Assembly (NCBI GenBank): GCA_965248935.1
Contig: OZ252214.1
Coordinates: 3,162,001 to 3,226,000 of the forward strand
Reading direction: 5' to 3'
Source of the DNA: G032773895 sp965248935
GTDB lineage: Bacteria > Pseudomonadota > Gammaproteobacteria > Pseudomonadales > Cellvibrionaceae
Length of the DNA stretch: 64,000 nucleotides
Shown here: positions 6,818 to 15,396 of the stretch, in pieces
Layout of the letters: each line of letters begins with the position of its first letter
Position numbering within the stretch: position 1 is the stretch's first letter
Notes under the pieces: generated by a model
Databases searched by the model: none
Told to the model about the DNA's origin: nothing
The model's input: only the letters and a program-made list of their open reading frames with translations
Made by a program: the position numbers and the translations under genes

Positions 6818-7886
6818 TTATGACGGGGCAGCAGTGTCTATAGACGAAGGATAAAAACGAAACTGCATTGGGATCGGTTTTGGTCGCACGAGTTCAATAC
6901 TCACTTCTGTCTTGCATTCAAAGCACATCATCTTCTTTTTAGTCTCCCCCGTATTTTTTTGTTTCACGTGTAATATGTTCTGTATTCTTTGAAGCGTCTT
7001 CTTCGCATTCCCGTGAAGAAATCCATAGTCTCGGACACGTCGTAAACCTCTCGGCAAAACATGCCTAAGTAACGTCCAGAGAAAATCAACAGCGGGCAGG
7101 GTGGTAGTGACCAGCTTTCGTGTCTTACTTTCTTTATAACGAAAGGTGACCCGGCCTTTGCTATCAGTGAGAATATCATTCTCACTAATCACCCCACGAT
7201 ACAAATATCGTGAAAGATATTTAAGGGCCTTATCGCCGGGGCCAACATTAATAACCTTTGAAACCCATTGCTTGGGAAGCCCTAAGGGAAGCTCAATTGA
7301 TTGCTCAAAGATCATGCGTAGAAAAACACCACGAAACACCCTCGCCAAAGAAAACTCATTCAGAATAAAATTCTGTGGAAGCGCCTTCCAAGTATTACCT
7401 AAGCCTTTGAGCATTAAGCCACCGCCAGGCAATACAATATGTATGTGAGGATGGTACCCCTTGTCTCGTTTATGAGTGTGTAAAACGGCCGTCATCCCAA
7501 AGGATAAATCAAAATTATTTTTGCCTACCGTTTGCAGTGTTTCAATACTCGCTCGGAACAGGATGTCATACATTATGCTTTGGTACTGCCATGCTGTTTC
7601 TCGTAACTGAATCGGAAGTGTAAAGGTCACCAGAAAATACGTCACGGGCAATTGTTTTTGTTGTTGTCGCTCATACCAGGCTTCGCACAATTGATGCTGG
7701 CATTGAGGGCAACTACGGTGACCGCAGGATAAAGGAAAGCATCCATTCCTGTGGCAGCCATCACAATGCGTGTAAAACTCACCGCAGTGGGATCGGCAGG
7801 CGAGCATCGCATCCAACGCCTTACGGTGACCAGGTAACAATTGTTTACCGTAGCGATTGTTTCAGGGAAATTGGAATTCGAGTCAT
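6818..7886 (-). pseudogene. IS91-family HUH transposase, frameshifted near the N-terminus
   Basis: The main frame (6818-7840) carries the family marks in order: Cys-rich zinc finger (CDGCHRNGCFPLSCGHRSCPQC), the HUH motif HPHIHIVLPGGG, and YLSRYLYRG with the tyrosines used to cut single-stranded DNA. An ATG at 7886 gives MTRIPISLKQ in another frame, which looks like the missing N-terminus; a 1-nt shift near 7855-7865 would join it to RYGKQLLPGHRKAL. So the gene is probably frameshifted. Such elements move by rolling circle. It sits between the attC at 6499 and the split attC at 7997. Confidence 0.8.
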
Positions 7887-8076
7887 ATATGCCATCGACA
7901 GAACGAGCGGGTAAAATATCTTCAGTTTAGGGAAAGGTGGTACAATTGAAACTGAGTTTACTTTTACAGTAAAGGACGTTCTAATTAAGAAAAATCACTT
8001 AACAAGTGTGTAAATCAGACCCGAGATCTGACCCGATAATGCACACACCTCCATATAACTAAACTGGAGGTGTCAA

Positions 8077-8406
8077 ATGGCACGAAGAAAACACTATAAT
8101 TTTTATGACGATCAATTTAAAGCAACGGCTGTAGCTCTCACAAAGATAAAGGGAGTGAAGGCCGCCGATGTAGCGGAAGAGCTTTGTATTCATCCAGTAA
8201 TGCTTTACCGTTGGTGTATGGAGACTAGAAACGGTGATCTCATGACAAGCAAGAAAGACATTAATATTGACCCTAAGATGGGCACAGAACTTAAGCGATT
8301 AAAAAAAATCGAGCGCGAACATAACCTGCTAAAGCAGGAGCATGACCTTTTAAAAAAAGCCATCCAATTCTCTTTAGAACAAAAAAAGAAATCTACGCAT
8401 TCATAG
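8077..8406 (+). CDS. IS3 transposase OrfA (DNA-binding part)
   Basis: 109 residues: a helix-turn-helix (GVKAADVAEELCIHPVMLYRW), then a leucine-zipper-like coiled coil (LKRLKKIEREHNLLKQEHDLLKKA). RBS CTGGAGGTG lies upstream. Near its end the mRNA reads A AAA AAG (8382-8388), a standard -1 slippery heptamer in the right frame to make the OrfAB fusion. Confidence 0.9.
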   Translation: MARRKHYNFYDDQFKATAVALTKIKGVKAADVAEELCIHPVMLYRWCMETRNGDLMTSKKDINIDPKMGTELKRLKKIEREHNLLKQEHDLLKKAIQFSLEQKKKSTHS

Positions 8407-8438
8407 ATGATCATAGGGAACACTACGATCTAAAGATT

Positions 8439-9242
8439 ATGTGCTCAGTGTATGACATTAAAAGGGAGAGCTACTATTCATGGAAGCGCCGGGGTAAGAG
8501 TCAACGCAGTTACGATGACGAATCTCTATATGAAGAGATATTGGCAGTTTATAAAAGTAGTGGACAAGCATACGGGAGCCCTAAGATAACGATGGCGTTA
8601 CGGAAAAAAGGATTTCGTATCGCAAAGAAAAGGGTAGCCCGAATAATGCGCGAAAATGGGCTTAAATCGAGGCGGTCGACCATTTACAGGGCAAGACCAG
8701 GGCTAATGAATTTTATCGCATCGGTCCCAAACCGAGAACTCAATGTATTGGCGGGCGAAGTAAATAAAGTTTGGGTGGGTGATGTTACGTATTTAAAGGT
8801 TAACGATGAATGGCGTTATCTAGCAGTAGTCATGGATAAATATAGTCGACGAATTGTCGGTTGGTCTTTGAGTGACAAGCGAAATGCGAAATTGACTTGG
8901 AGCGCATTTAAGCAAGCACTACGAAATAGAACGCCACCCAAGGGGCTACTATTTCATACAGATCGTGGAATCGAATACCGAGCGTTTGATTTTTCTGATA
9001 GGTTGGCGAAACGAGGGTTTGTCCAAAGCATGAATCGCCCGAGGAGAATGAACGATAATGCCCATATGGAATCATTCTTTGCAAACTTTAAGGCAGAGCG
9101 AATACATCGTAAGCCTGAATTCATATGTGAAAAGACGCTTCGCGGCGTAATTACTGAATATATTGGGTTTTACAATAATAGGCGTTTACATTCATCGATA
9201 GGCTATTTACCGCCTGAAGAATATGAGCGTAAAATGAGTTAA
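8439..9242 (+). CDS. IS3 transposase OrfB (DDE catalytic part)
   Basis: 267 residues from the first ATG; the frame is open upstream (KKEIYAFIDDHREHYDLKI), so the protein is probably made as an OrfAB fusion by frameshifting at 8382-8388. It has the HTH_21 region (GSPKITMALRKKGFRIAKKRV) and the rve integrase core with all three acidic residues: WVGDVTYL, FHTDRGIEY and NAHMESFFANFKAE. It ends GYLPPEEYERKMS as usual. Apparently intact. Confidence 0.92.
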   Translation: MCSVYDIKRESYYSWKRRGKSQRSYDDESLYEEILAVYKSSGQAYGSPKITMALRKKGFRIAKKRVARIMRENGLKSRRSTIYRARPGLMNFIASVPNRELNVLAGEVNKVWVGDVTYLKVNDEWRYLAVVMDKYSRRIVGWSLSDKRNAKLTWSAFKQALRNRTPPKGLLFHTDRGIEYRAFDFSDRLAKRGFVQSMNRPRRMNDNAHMESFFANFKAERIHRKPEFICEKTLRGVITEYIGFYNNRRLHSSIGYLPPEEYERKMS

Positions 9243-9399
9243 CAAAAGGGTGTGTGCAAAAGCGGGGCAAATCTCCCCAAAAAGCGTCGCTCGTTTGTGT
9301 ATTTGCTTCGCTCATTATCACACAAACAACCGCCATTTCTTGGTCTGGTTACACAGGCGTTATTTCTCATCACAATTTCAATCAATGGAGTAAAGCAAA

Positions 9400-10272
9400 G
9401 TGCTTACAGAAAAGGAAAAGAAAGAGCTACAACAGAAAATACAATCGAACACGCATGAAGTTTATGTGGTTTCATTTGAAGAAATGGATGCCATTATTAA
9501 ATCTTCTCCGAAAGGGCAAAAGGCGAGCGTTCAAGCTGCTTGGCAGAAAATTAAAGGGAAGGTGGGAGCAGGAGCAAGCTATTATGCTTCCGCTGATGAT
9601 GCTGTAACCATGGCTAAATTAATAGGTGATTTGGGAGGAGTTGGCGCCAGGGCATACATTAAGAGCTATGGTGGCAAACCACATATCATCCTTAAAGGTC
9701 ACGCAGGATTGAGAACTGTACTTACGGGCACCAAGTACGGAATTAAAAATCCTAAAGTGATTTCAATGGGGCTAGGAAAAGCTGGAGCTGTAGCAGCAGC
9801 CAAACAGGGTGGAATTCTCACGGTTGTTCTCCTATCGGCATACAGAGTTGCTAACTATTTTTTAACTGATCAAGCTACGCTGAGCCAGCTAATCGGAACC
9901 TTGGCTATCGATGTCGTAAAGGTAGGTATCGCTACTGGTGCTTCAATTTTGGTGGCTACTGCAGTTGGCGCAGCGACATTTGCTGTAGGACCAATTATCG
10001 CGGTTGTGTTTGTCGGTGTAGGAGTGTCTATGCTCCTAGAGTACGCAGATAACCGTTTGGGGGTTACCAATCGTGTAATTGCTGGTCTTGGTGAGATGGG
10101 TAGCACAGCAGAGAATTATATAGCTCAGAAAAAGCGGCAGGCTCTAAATGCTGCCGGGGAAGCAATTGATGAGGTAATCGACTATGCAGTGGAGTCTGCA
10201 CGAGCTATTGCAGTTACATGGGTAAGGAGAACACTGCGCGAATATCTTTCTCCATTCTCACGAGCTAAATAG
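9400..10272 (+). CDS. putative membrane-active effector in a gene cassette
   Basis: 290 residues starting at GTG (9400, GGAG 10 nt upstream); the decayed copy has ATG at this place. The N-terminal 55 residues are charged, the middle is Gly/Lys-rich (GGKPHIILKGHAGL), and from about 135 there are hydrophobic stretches (GGILTVVLLSAYRVANYFL; then a long Ala/Gly/Val-rich segment, about 176-213), followed by EYADNRLGVTNRVIAGL and an amphipathic C-terminus. There is no signal peptide. Such a segment beside a 3-TM partner suggests a pore-former with immunity protein, as in T6SS or colicin-like systems. No family assigned; function inferred. Intact counterpart of the pseudogene at 3210. Confidence 0.7.
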   Translation: MLTEKEKKELQQKIQSNTHEVYVVSFEEMDAIIKSSPKGQKASVQAAWQKIKGKVGAGASYYASADDAVTMAKLIGDLGGVGARAYIKSYGGKPHIILKGHAGLRTVLTGTKYGIKNPKVISMGLGKAGAVAAAKQGGILTVVLLSAYRVANYFLTDQATLSQLIGTLAIDVVKVGIATGASILVATAVGAATFAVGPIIAVVFVGVGVSMLLEYADNRLGVTNRVIAGLGEMGSTAENYIAQKKRQALNAAGEAIDEVIDYAVESARAIAVTWVRRTLREYLSPFSRAK

Positions 10273-10273
10273 A

Positions 10274-10726
10274 ATGGAAACACGAGATCCCCCATCATTA
10301 CTCAATAAAATACTCACTCCTCCGCTGCTTTTGGTCGGTGGAGTATCTGCAGTTTTATGGTTCATTTACAGGGTGCTTTTTCTTTATAAAAGTTTATCAG
10401 AGCCAATAGTTTTATTTGATAAAGGCTCTTACTATATGCTCGGTGTAGGTATTGGTTTGTTATCACTCGCGTTCGTAGTTATCAAAGAATTTTGGGGTGG
10501 AGAACCAATAACAAGCAAGCAGAATGTTTTGCTTTCAAGGTTAGCTATATCTGGAGTCGTTTTATTGTTTGTGGTACCTCATGTTTCTCATTTCGCCGTT
10601 GACAAGTACTTGACAAGGCATGGTTACAAGGTTTGCGAAGCTGCTTCACATCAATGGTTGTTTGTTCGAGATATTGTATATGTTCAATCGTTTGTTGAAT
10701 GCAGTACTGAACTAAAAAAGAAATAA
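10274..10726 (+). CDS. 3-TM membrane protein, putative immunity partner (copy 2)
   Basis: 150 residues, one base after the previous stop. Three hydrophobic segments and a tail CEAASHQWLFVRDIVYVQ, nearly the same as in the paralogue at 3720. The membrane parts differ more than the tail, which hints that the tail carries the shared function and the membrane part the specificity. Immunity to the upstream protein is inferred from layout and from survival of the paralogue beside a dead partner. The stop lies inside the attC core AAATAAC (10721-10727). Confidence 0.7.
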   Translation: METRDPPSLLNKILTPPLLLVGGVSAVLWFIYRVLFLYKSLSEPIVLFDKGSYYMLGVGIGLLSLAFVVIKEFWGGEPITSKQNVLLSRLAISGVVLLFVVPHVSHFAVDKYLTRHGYKVCEAASHQWLFVRDIVYVQSFVECSTELKKK

Positions 10727-10778
10727 CAAAAAACTTAAACGGACGCTGAAAAGCGCGTCGCTTAGCCAGGCGTTATAA
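10721..10778 (+). repeat. attC site
   Basis: AAATAAC (10721-10727) is the exact complement of GTTATTT at 9359, which opens this cassette. The inner stem is GACGC/GCGTC, and the right end TTAGCCAGGCGTTATAA has core GTTATAA (10772-10778). At 58 bp this is the best-kept short attC in the window. Confidence 0.85.
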
Positions 10779-10787
10779 ATACATACC

Positions 10788-11561
10788 ATGAAATATAGTA
10801 TCGAGAAAATACAAGAGTTGAATGACTTTAGGGTAAATCTTAAAAGTAAACATCAAGCGTTATTTTCGAAAATTTCTGTCCTAAACTGTAATCTCAATAA
10901 AGCGGATGCAAGAGAATTTCTAATGCAGGGCGCGGGCAGAAGGCTAAAGACGATTACACGCTGCTTAGAAAACATATTTGAAATATTTCCCGTAGATAGA
11001 GAGGATAAGCTATCGAGCGATGAGCTGTCAGATATCACCATTAATATACATTCGTATTTCATTAATATAGCTGGCCTATTTGACAATTTGGGCTGGGTTT
11101 TTGTATACGAAAATGACCTTTATGGTAAACCTAGAGATAATAAAATAAATAGGCATGGCGTAGGGCTGTTCAACGAAAAAACACAAGCTAGGTTAAAGCC
11201 AGATTTAGTTACCTATTTAACCGAGGAAAGGATATCTTCATGGTATGAAAATTATTCAAAGGGATATAGGGATGCTCTAGTGCATAGAATCCCACTTTAT
11301 GTACCGCCAGCCATATTAAATGGAGAAGAGGCTGAGACCTATAGAGGTATCGAACAAGATATTGGCCAATTAGATTTATCTAAGCCAGAAGATATAAATA
11401 GCTGGGGAGAAATGATGGAATCCCAGAAGGCCCTAGGTAGTATTAGTATGGTCTTTGCTCACTCAGCAGGTGAAAATGATCCAGTATTTTTACACGCACA
11501 ATTAGTTTGCGACTATTTGACTGTCGAAGAAGTTATGGAAAATTTTTGTTCTCATTTTTAG
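10788..11561 (+). CDS. HEPN-like protein (RX4H motif), possible defence nuclease
   Basis: 257 residues, helical, soluble, no signal peptide. GYRDALVHRIPLYVPP holds R161 and H166, an R-X4-H motif as in HEPN domains, where it forms the RNase active site. Many HEPN proteins act in abortive infection or toxin-antitoxin systems. Only this motif supports the call; the family is not identified. No antitoxin gene sits beside it. It is a lone cassette gene starting 10 nt after the core GTTATAA, and TTATAAC (11572-11578) closes the cassette. Confidence 0.55.
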   Translation: MKYSIEKIQELNDFRVNLKSKHQALFSKISVLNCNLNKADAREFLMQGAGRRLKTITRCLENIFEIFPVDREDKLSSDELSDITINIHSYFINIAGLFDNLGWVFVYENDLYGKPRDNKINRHGVGLFNEKTQARLKPDLVTYLTEERISSWYENYSKGYRDALVHRIPLYVPPAILNGEEAETYRGIEQDIGQLDLSKPEDINSWGEMMESQKALGSISMVFAHSAGENDPVFLHAQLVCDYLTVEEVMENFCSHF

Positions 11562-11571
11562 TCGAAAATAT

Positions 11572-11735
11572 TTATAACAAGCGGCTCCAGATTGACAGGG
11601 TAGTTCCCCCGATGTAATGGACATTTGAGTCGTATTTGCTCTAGTATCAAGCCTGAAGTGCGACAAAAATAACTGGTCCATGCTAAAGGAGTTATGACCC
11701 AATCAGCCGTTCAGTTTAATAATTTCTTATTTAAT
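11572..11735 (+). other. attC left half and possible IS debris at the array end
   Basis: TTATAACAAGCGGC (11572-11585) opens an attC whose core matches GTTATAA at 10772, but no right half follows. Further on, an RBS-like AAAGGAG precedes an ATG at 11694 with only a few codons, which looks like the broken 5' end of a transposase gene. This is the right-hand limit of the recognisable array. Confidence 0.45.
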
Positions 11736-12638
11736 TTACGCACTTTGTTCAGTATCTAATTGATTTGGCGCGGTGCTGCTTCCTATTTTCAGATTTACCG
11801 CCCAGCCAAATACTGCGCCTGTTCCAAACATTAAAATACTATAGGTTGCTGCCGGAATAGTCATGACGGAGCTGCCAAGGATAGTACCAGATACCAATAA
11901 AGCCAGGGTGCCATTTTGTAGGCCCACTTCTGTTCCAATACTAATCGCTTCCGGCTTGGTTAGGCCAGTTAGCTTTGCAATGTAATAACCTGAGATTAAC
12001 GTCAGAATATTCAAACTTAAAGCCGCTGCTCCAACTTGGGCAATGTACTGGGGAACGTTGTTCCAGTTTTTTGCTGTAATGGCGGTTAGGATAAAAATCA
12101 AAAATACGATAGATAGCACCTTAACAATTTTTTCAGATTTTTGGCTGAAGTGAGGGAATTTCTTATTAATCAGCATTCCCACTACGACGGGTACAATAGT
12201 GATAACAACTAGTTGAGTGATTGTTTTAGCAAGTGGGATGGTAAATTGTTGTTGGTCTTCTAGAAATACATTCATAGCAACAACCGTAAAAACGGGAATA
12301 GTAAATGGTGTAACCAGGCTGACTATTGATGTTAGGCTAATGGAAAGTGCGACATCTCCTTTAGAAAGGTAGCTATACATGTTGGATGTCACTCCACCAG
12401 GGCAGAATGACAGTATCATAAGTCCAACAGCAATTTCGCCAGGGAGCTTCATCACAATAACTATGATATAGCCGACTATTGGCAAAAGAAGCATCTGGCA
12501 GAGTATGCCGATAATAGCGGCTTTAGGGGATTTTAATACTCGACTAAAGTCGGTTAACGTGAGCGAAAGGCCCATTCCCAGCATAATTATAAAGAGTGAA
12601 AGTGGTAAGATAACCTGCGATAGAAAATCAGTCTCCAT
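11736..12638 (-). CDS. BASS-family sodium-dependent transporter
   Basis: 300 residues with about nine hydrophobic segments. FCPGGVTSNMYSYLSKGDVALSIS (about residues 78-101) and GLTKPEAISIGTEVGLQNGTLALLV (about 225-249) match the two conserved sodium-site regions of the bile acid:sodium symporter (SBF) family. These inner-membrane carriers move organic anions with Na+; the substrate cannot be told from the sequence. It is transcribed alone, away from the gene at 12930. Confidence 0.9.
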   Translation of the reverse strand: METDFLSQVILPLSLFIIMLGMGLSLTLTDFSRVLKSPKAAIIGILCQMLLLPIVGYIIVIVMKLPGEIAVGLMILSFCPGGVTSNMYSYLSKGDVALSISLTSIVSLVTPFTIPVFTVVAMNVFLEDQQQFTIPLAKTITQLVVITIVPVVVGMLINKKFPHFSQKSEKIVKVLSIVFLIFILTAITAKNWNNVPQYIAQVGAAALSLNILTLISGYYIAKLTGLTKPEAISIGTEVGLQNGTLALLVSGTILGSSVMTIPAATYSILMFGTGAVFGWAVNLKIGSSTAPNQLDTEQSA

Positions 12639-12929
12639 AATATTCCCAGTAATATTTAGCTGTTGTTGAATGTATTATTTATTGCTCAGATGTCGTAGCT
12701 CAGAGTTTGCCTGTTTGTCGGTAACCAATCAAGCTTCATATTCTTAATGACAGACTTTGCAGTGGGGTTTGTGGCATAAAGTGCGAGGTCTGCTCTTTTG
12801 GGATAGGTAAAATATAATCTTAAACGGACAATTATTAGCCTTAACCGTATGGAAATTATGGATATACATCGGGCAGATAAATTGGAGGCGCTAAAGTGTT
12901 TAATGCTTTTTAAGGGGGGGGATAATCGT

Positions 12930-13544
12930 ATGAAAAAGATACTTCTGTCTATAGTTGGGTTTCTGTTTGCTTCAAGTCTTGTTGTTTATCTGTTGGGTTA
13001 CTCGGGGCAGCGGGTCTTTACGCGCGCGATTGAGCTTCCGAATATTGAAACCGTAATTTCCCAAGCGAGAAAATTAGGCGGCACGCCATATGACCCTTTT
13101 ATGGGAAGGCATAATAACTTTGGTGCAGATTTAGGTTTTATTGTATGTAGTGATGTGCCTAATATTGCTTATGGTCTTGCAGGTTACTCATTTAAAACCG
13201 CGTTAAAAAGAGATTTTTATCGAAATCCAAACGCTTATAATTCTTCTAATGGAAATAATCCAAATAATCCTTATTTTCATAGAAGATCGAGAAATCTTTT
13301 TGCGTATTTTAAATCTATTAATAGTCTAATGCCTATTTCTTATAAAGCAAATGTGGGTGATTTAGTCTTCTATAGAAAAAGTAAAAAAGGGTATATCAGC
13401 CATGTGGCTTTAGTGACGGAGGTGACTAGCCATGGTTATCGAATAATGGAATCAGCTCCGAAAACACTGTTTGCTCAGGAGGTAGATGCGAACTCGCCAA
13501 TAGAACGAGGTTGGCTTTTGGCAGGATTTGGAAAGGTGTATTAG
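12930..13544 (+). CDS. NlpC/P60-like (CHAP-type) envelope protein
   Basis: 204 residues from the ATG at 12930, chosen because it starts a signal or anchor segment (KKILLSIVGFLFASSLVVYLLG); the frame is open from 12849. The domain has a likely catalytic Cys (GFIVCSDVPNIAY) and a later His (YISHVALVTEV) after the NlpC-type strand VGDLVFYRK. Such proteins cut peptidoglycan peptides or related amides. The motif is not the classic DCSG, so the exact family is open. Single gene. Confidence 0.65.
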   Translation: MKKILLSIVGFLFASSLVVYLLGYSGQRVFTRAIELPNIETVISQARKLGGTPYDPFMGRHNNFGADLGFIVCSDVPNIAYGLAGYSFKTALKRDFYRNPNAYNSSNGNNPNNPYFHRRSRNLFAYFKSINSLMPISYKANVGDLVFYRKSKKGYISHVALVTEVTSHGYRIMESAPKTLFAQEVDANSPIERGWLLAGFGKVY

Positions 13545-13608
13545 AAAAATCCAGAAAAATAATGAGCAGTTTTATCTCAAGCGGCGTGAATGTTATTTGT
13601 GGAGTACT

Positions 13609-15306
13609 CTAAGATTTTAAAATAAATATGTATTTTTCTGTTAAGTTAATTGCTGCAACAGCCTTGCCATTGACTTTGCGCGGGTTGAACTTAGATTTCT
13701 TGATGGCTTTTAAAGCTGGGTTATCAAATATTTTTGAAGGGGTGGCGGATATAATTTTGGCTTCTGTTACCTGACCTAATTCGTCAATACTGTATTGAAC
13801 TTGAACCTCTCCCTCAATGCCTTTTAATCTGGCGAGGTGTGGGTATTTTGGTGTTACCATATTTTTGTAAGAATGCTGTTCAATATTATTATGACTAAAA
13901 AGTGTATCGTTTTGGTTTATTGTAGTAATTGTTTTGTTGTCATTAGTTAATTTTGGTAGGGAGGGTTCTTTAATTTTTACTGGGAAGAGTTGGTGATTTT
14001 TATCGAGTATGGTATTGCTAATTTTATTTGCCATTCTTTTAAAGGCATTACTGGTAGAAATGGGGGTGAGTTCTTTCCGTTCAAATTTAGTGAGTTGAAT
14101 TTTAGTTTTGTCTCTAAGAGCCATTTTTTTGTAATCTTCAAGTATAAACGGTGTCTTAGGCGTTTCTGTTGTATTGGGTAATGGGTCGTAATCTTGAATG
14201 ACTAAAGGGAACTCTTTGGTATTTTCGTGTGAATAAATTGGAAACGATGGTTTGTCTTCTTCAACGTAGTTGGCGCGAATACTTGCCATTGGAACGAGCA
14301 AAAAAACTACGGTAAATAGAGTTAATATAACTTGAGATTGCTTTATAGGAATGTGTTCTCCTCTTGGGTTCAGTATCGCAAGTATTCTATTCGCAAGTTG
14401 CCCCCGTATACTCGATGCAGCCATAGAGAGTGCTGCGTAGTTATATTTTTTATATACCAGCACATGCTCTGCAACATTAATTAAATCGTTTGCATAGTGG
14501 GTATTTTTGACTCCGGCATTTAATGCTATATCGTCACAGGATTTTTCAGCGTAGGAGCATAATTTTTTATGGGCTAGCCAACAAAGAGGGTTTATCCAGT
14601 GGAGTGAACAAATACATCGAGTTATTTGCTGAGAGAGCCAGTCATAGCGTTTTATATGTGCAAGTTCATGTAGAAGAGTGCTTTTAATAAGGTGGTCTGG
14701 CCATTGCAATGCACTTGTGGGAATTAAAATAGTCGGTCTAAATGCGCCCCAGGTTGAAGGGGAATGGATTAAATGTGAATGTTTAATCGTAACTTTTCGA
14801 GTAAGACTAAGCTCGTTTTGACACTTGTTAAGTGCCTCCAGCCAATATTTTTGTTTTACTGGTTGGCATACTTTTATAAATAAAAACATCTTTAAGTTAT
14901 CTACAAGTATTTTAATCAATATTAAAATAGAAACTATTTGGTAGACGATGATAAATACTTGATAAAAATAATCGCGGGTTTCTAACGAGTTTGCAATTGT
15001 GAAGTGTTCAGTCATAATTGCGGGTGCCCTAGTATTGTGTAGGGCCTGTTCTACTTCAGGTTCTTTAGTGTCAATAACAATATTGACTGCTGGAATAAAC
15101 TGAGATGAAAATGGAAGTAATAGAATGGATATAATGGCAGAGCATATTAAGAAGTGACGGCTTGCCGCAGAGCCTTTTAAGAGAGAAAGAGCAATAAGGC
15201 AGCCGGTAAGTACAACAAATGCTCGACCATTGGATATTAATAGTTGGCACATTGTATCAAAGGATGCTTCTCTATCCATGAGATTGCCGAATAGTACCTG
15301 TACCAT
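13609..15306 (-). CDS. BlaR1-type M56 metallopeptidase with C-terminal TonB domain
   Basis: 565 residues. N-terminal hydrophobic segments (about 28-75 and 117-145) surround the zinc protease site LLHELAHIKRYDW (HExxH, His213/Glu214/His217), typical of BlaR1/MecR1. A further TM segment lies near 330. Instead of the penicillin-binding sensor of true BlaR1, the C-terminus (about 480-565) is a TonB-type domain (MVTPKYPHLARLKGIEGEVQVQYSID). In this architecture the protease cuts the cognate BlaI-type repressor when a signal is sensed. That repressor gene lies 90 bp upstream on the same strand. The signal is unknown; it need not be a beta-lactam. Confidence 0.85.
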   Translation of the reverse strand: MVQVLFGNLMDREASFDTMCQLLISNGRAFVVLTGCLIALSLLKGSAASRHFLICSAIISILLLPFSSQFIPAVNIVIDTKEPEVEQALHNTRAPAIMTEHFTIANSLETRDYFYQVFIIVYQIVSILILIKILVDNLKMFLFIKVCQPVKQKYWLEALNKCQNELSLTRKVTIKHSHLIHSPSTWGAFRPTILIPTSALQWPDHLIKSTLLHELAHIKRYDWLSQQITRCICSLHWINPLCWLAHKKLCSYAEKSCDDIALNAGVKNTHYANDLINVAEHVLVYKKYNYAALSMAASSIRGQLANRILAILNPRGEHIPIKQSQVILTLFTVVFLLVPMASIRANYVEEDKPSFPIYSHENTKEFPLVIQDYDPLPNTTETPKTPFILEDYKKMALRDKTKIQLTKFERKELTPISTSNAFKRMANKISNTILDKNHQLFPVKIKEPSLPKLTNDNKTITTINQNDTLFSHNNIEQHSYKNMVTPKYPHLARLKGIEGEVQVQYSIDELGQVTEAKIISATPSKIFDNPALKAIKKSKFNPRKVNGKAVAAINLTEKYIFILKS

Positions 15307-15396
15307 CGTTATTACCTCTTGGTATCCTTTTCCGAAGCCAGCCGCATTTTAACGGCGGTGCTTATTTATTGACTGCCTAATTTGATGTTCACCACT

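Larger units (their letters stand above)
8040..9258 (+). mobile_element. complete IS3-family insertion sequence
   Basis: The ends are TGCACACACC (8040-8049) and its complement GGTGTGTGCA (9249-9258). Inside are orfA and orfB in the usual overlapping frames. The 3 bp on each side (TAA left, AAA right) do not form a clear target duplication. The element sits inside an attC site. Confidence 0.85.
7997..9365 (+). repeat. attC site split by an IS3-family insertion
   Basis: Left part 7997-8039 (ACTTAACAAGTGTGTAAATC, then AGACC) and right part 9259-9365 (GGTCTGGTTACACAGGCG, then TTATTT). The right arm, read as its complement, is TAACGCCTGTGTAACCAGACC in near register with the left arm TAACAAGTGTGTAAATCAGACC; the IS3 element fills the gap. 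The right part has its own inner stem, GTTTGTG/CACAAAC. The right core GTTATTT is at 9359-9365. Confidence 0.75.

Noticed and set aside
8200..9336. Minus-strand open frames across the IS3 element
   Set aside because: Antisense to orfA and orfB, whose domains and slippery heptamer are clear.
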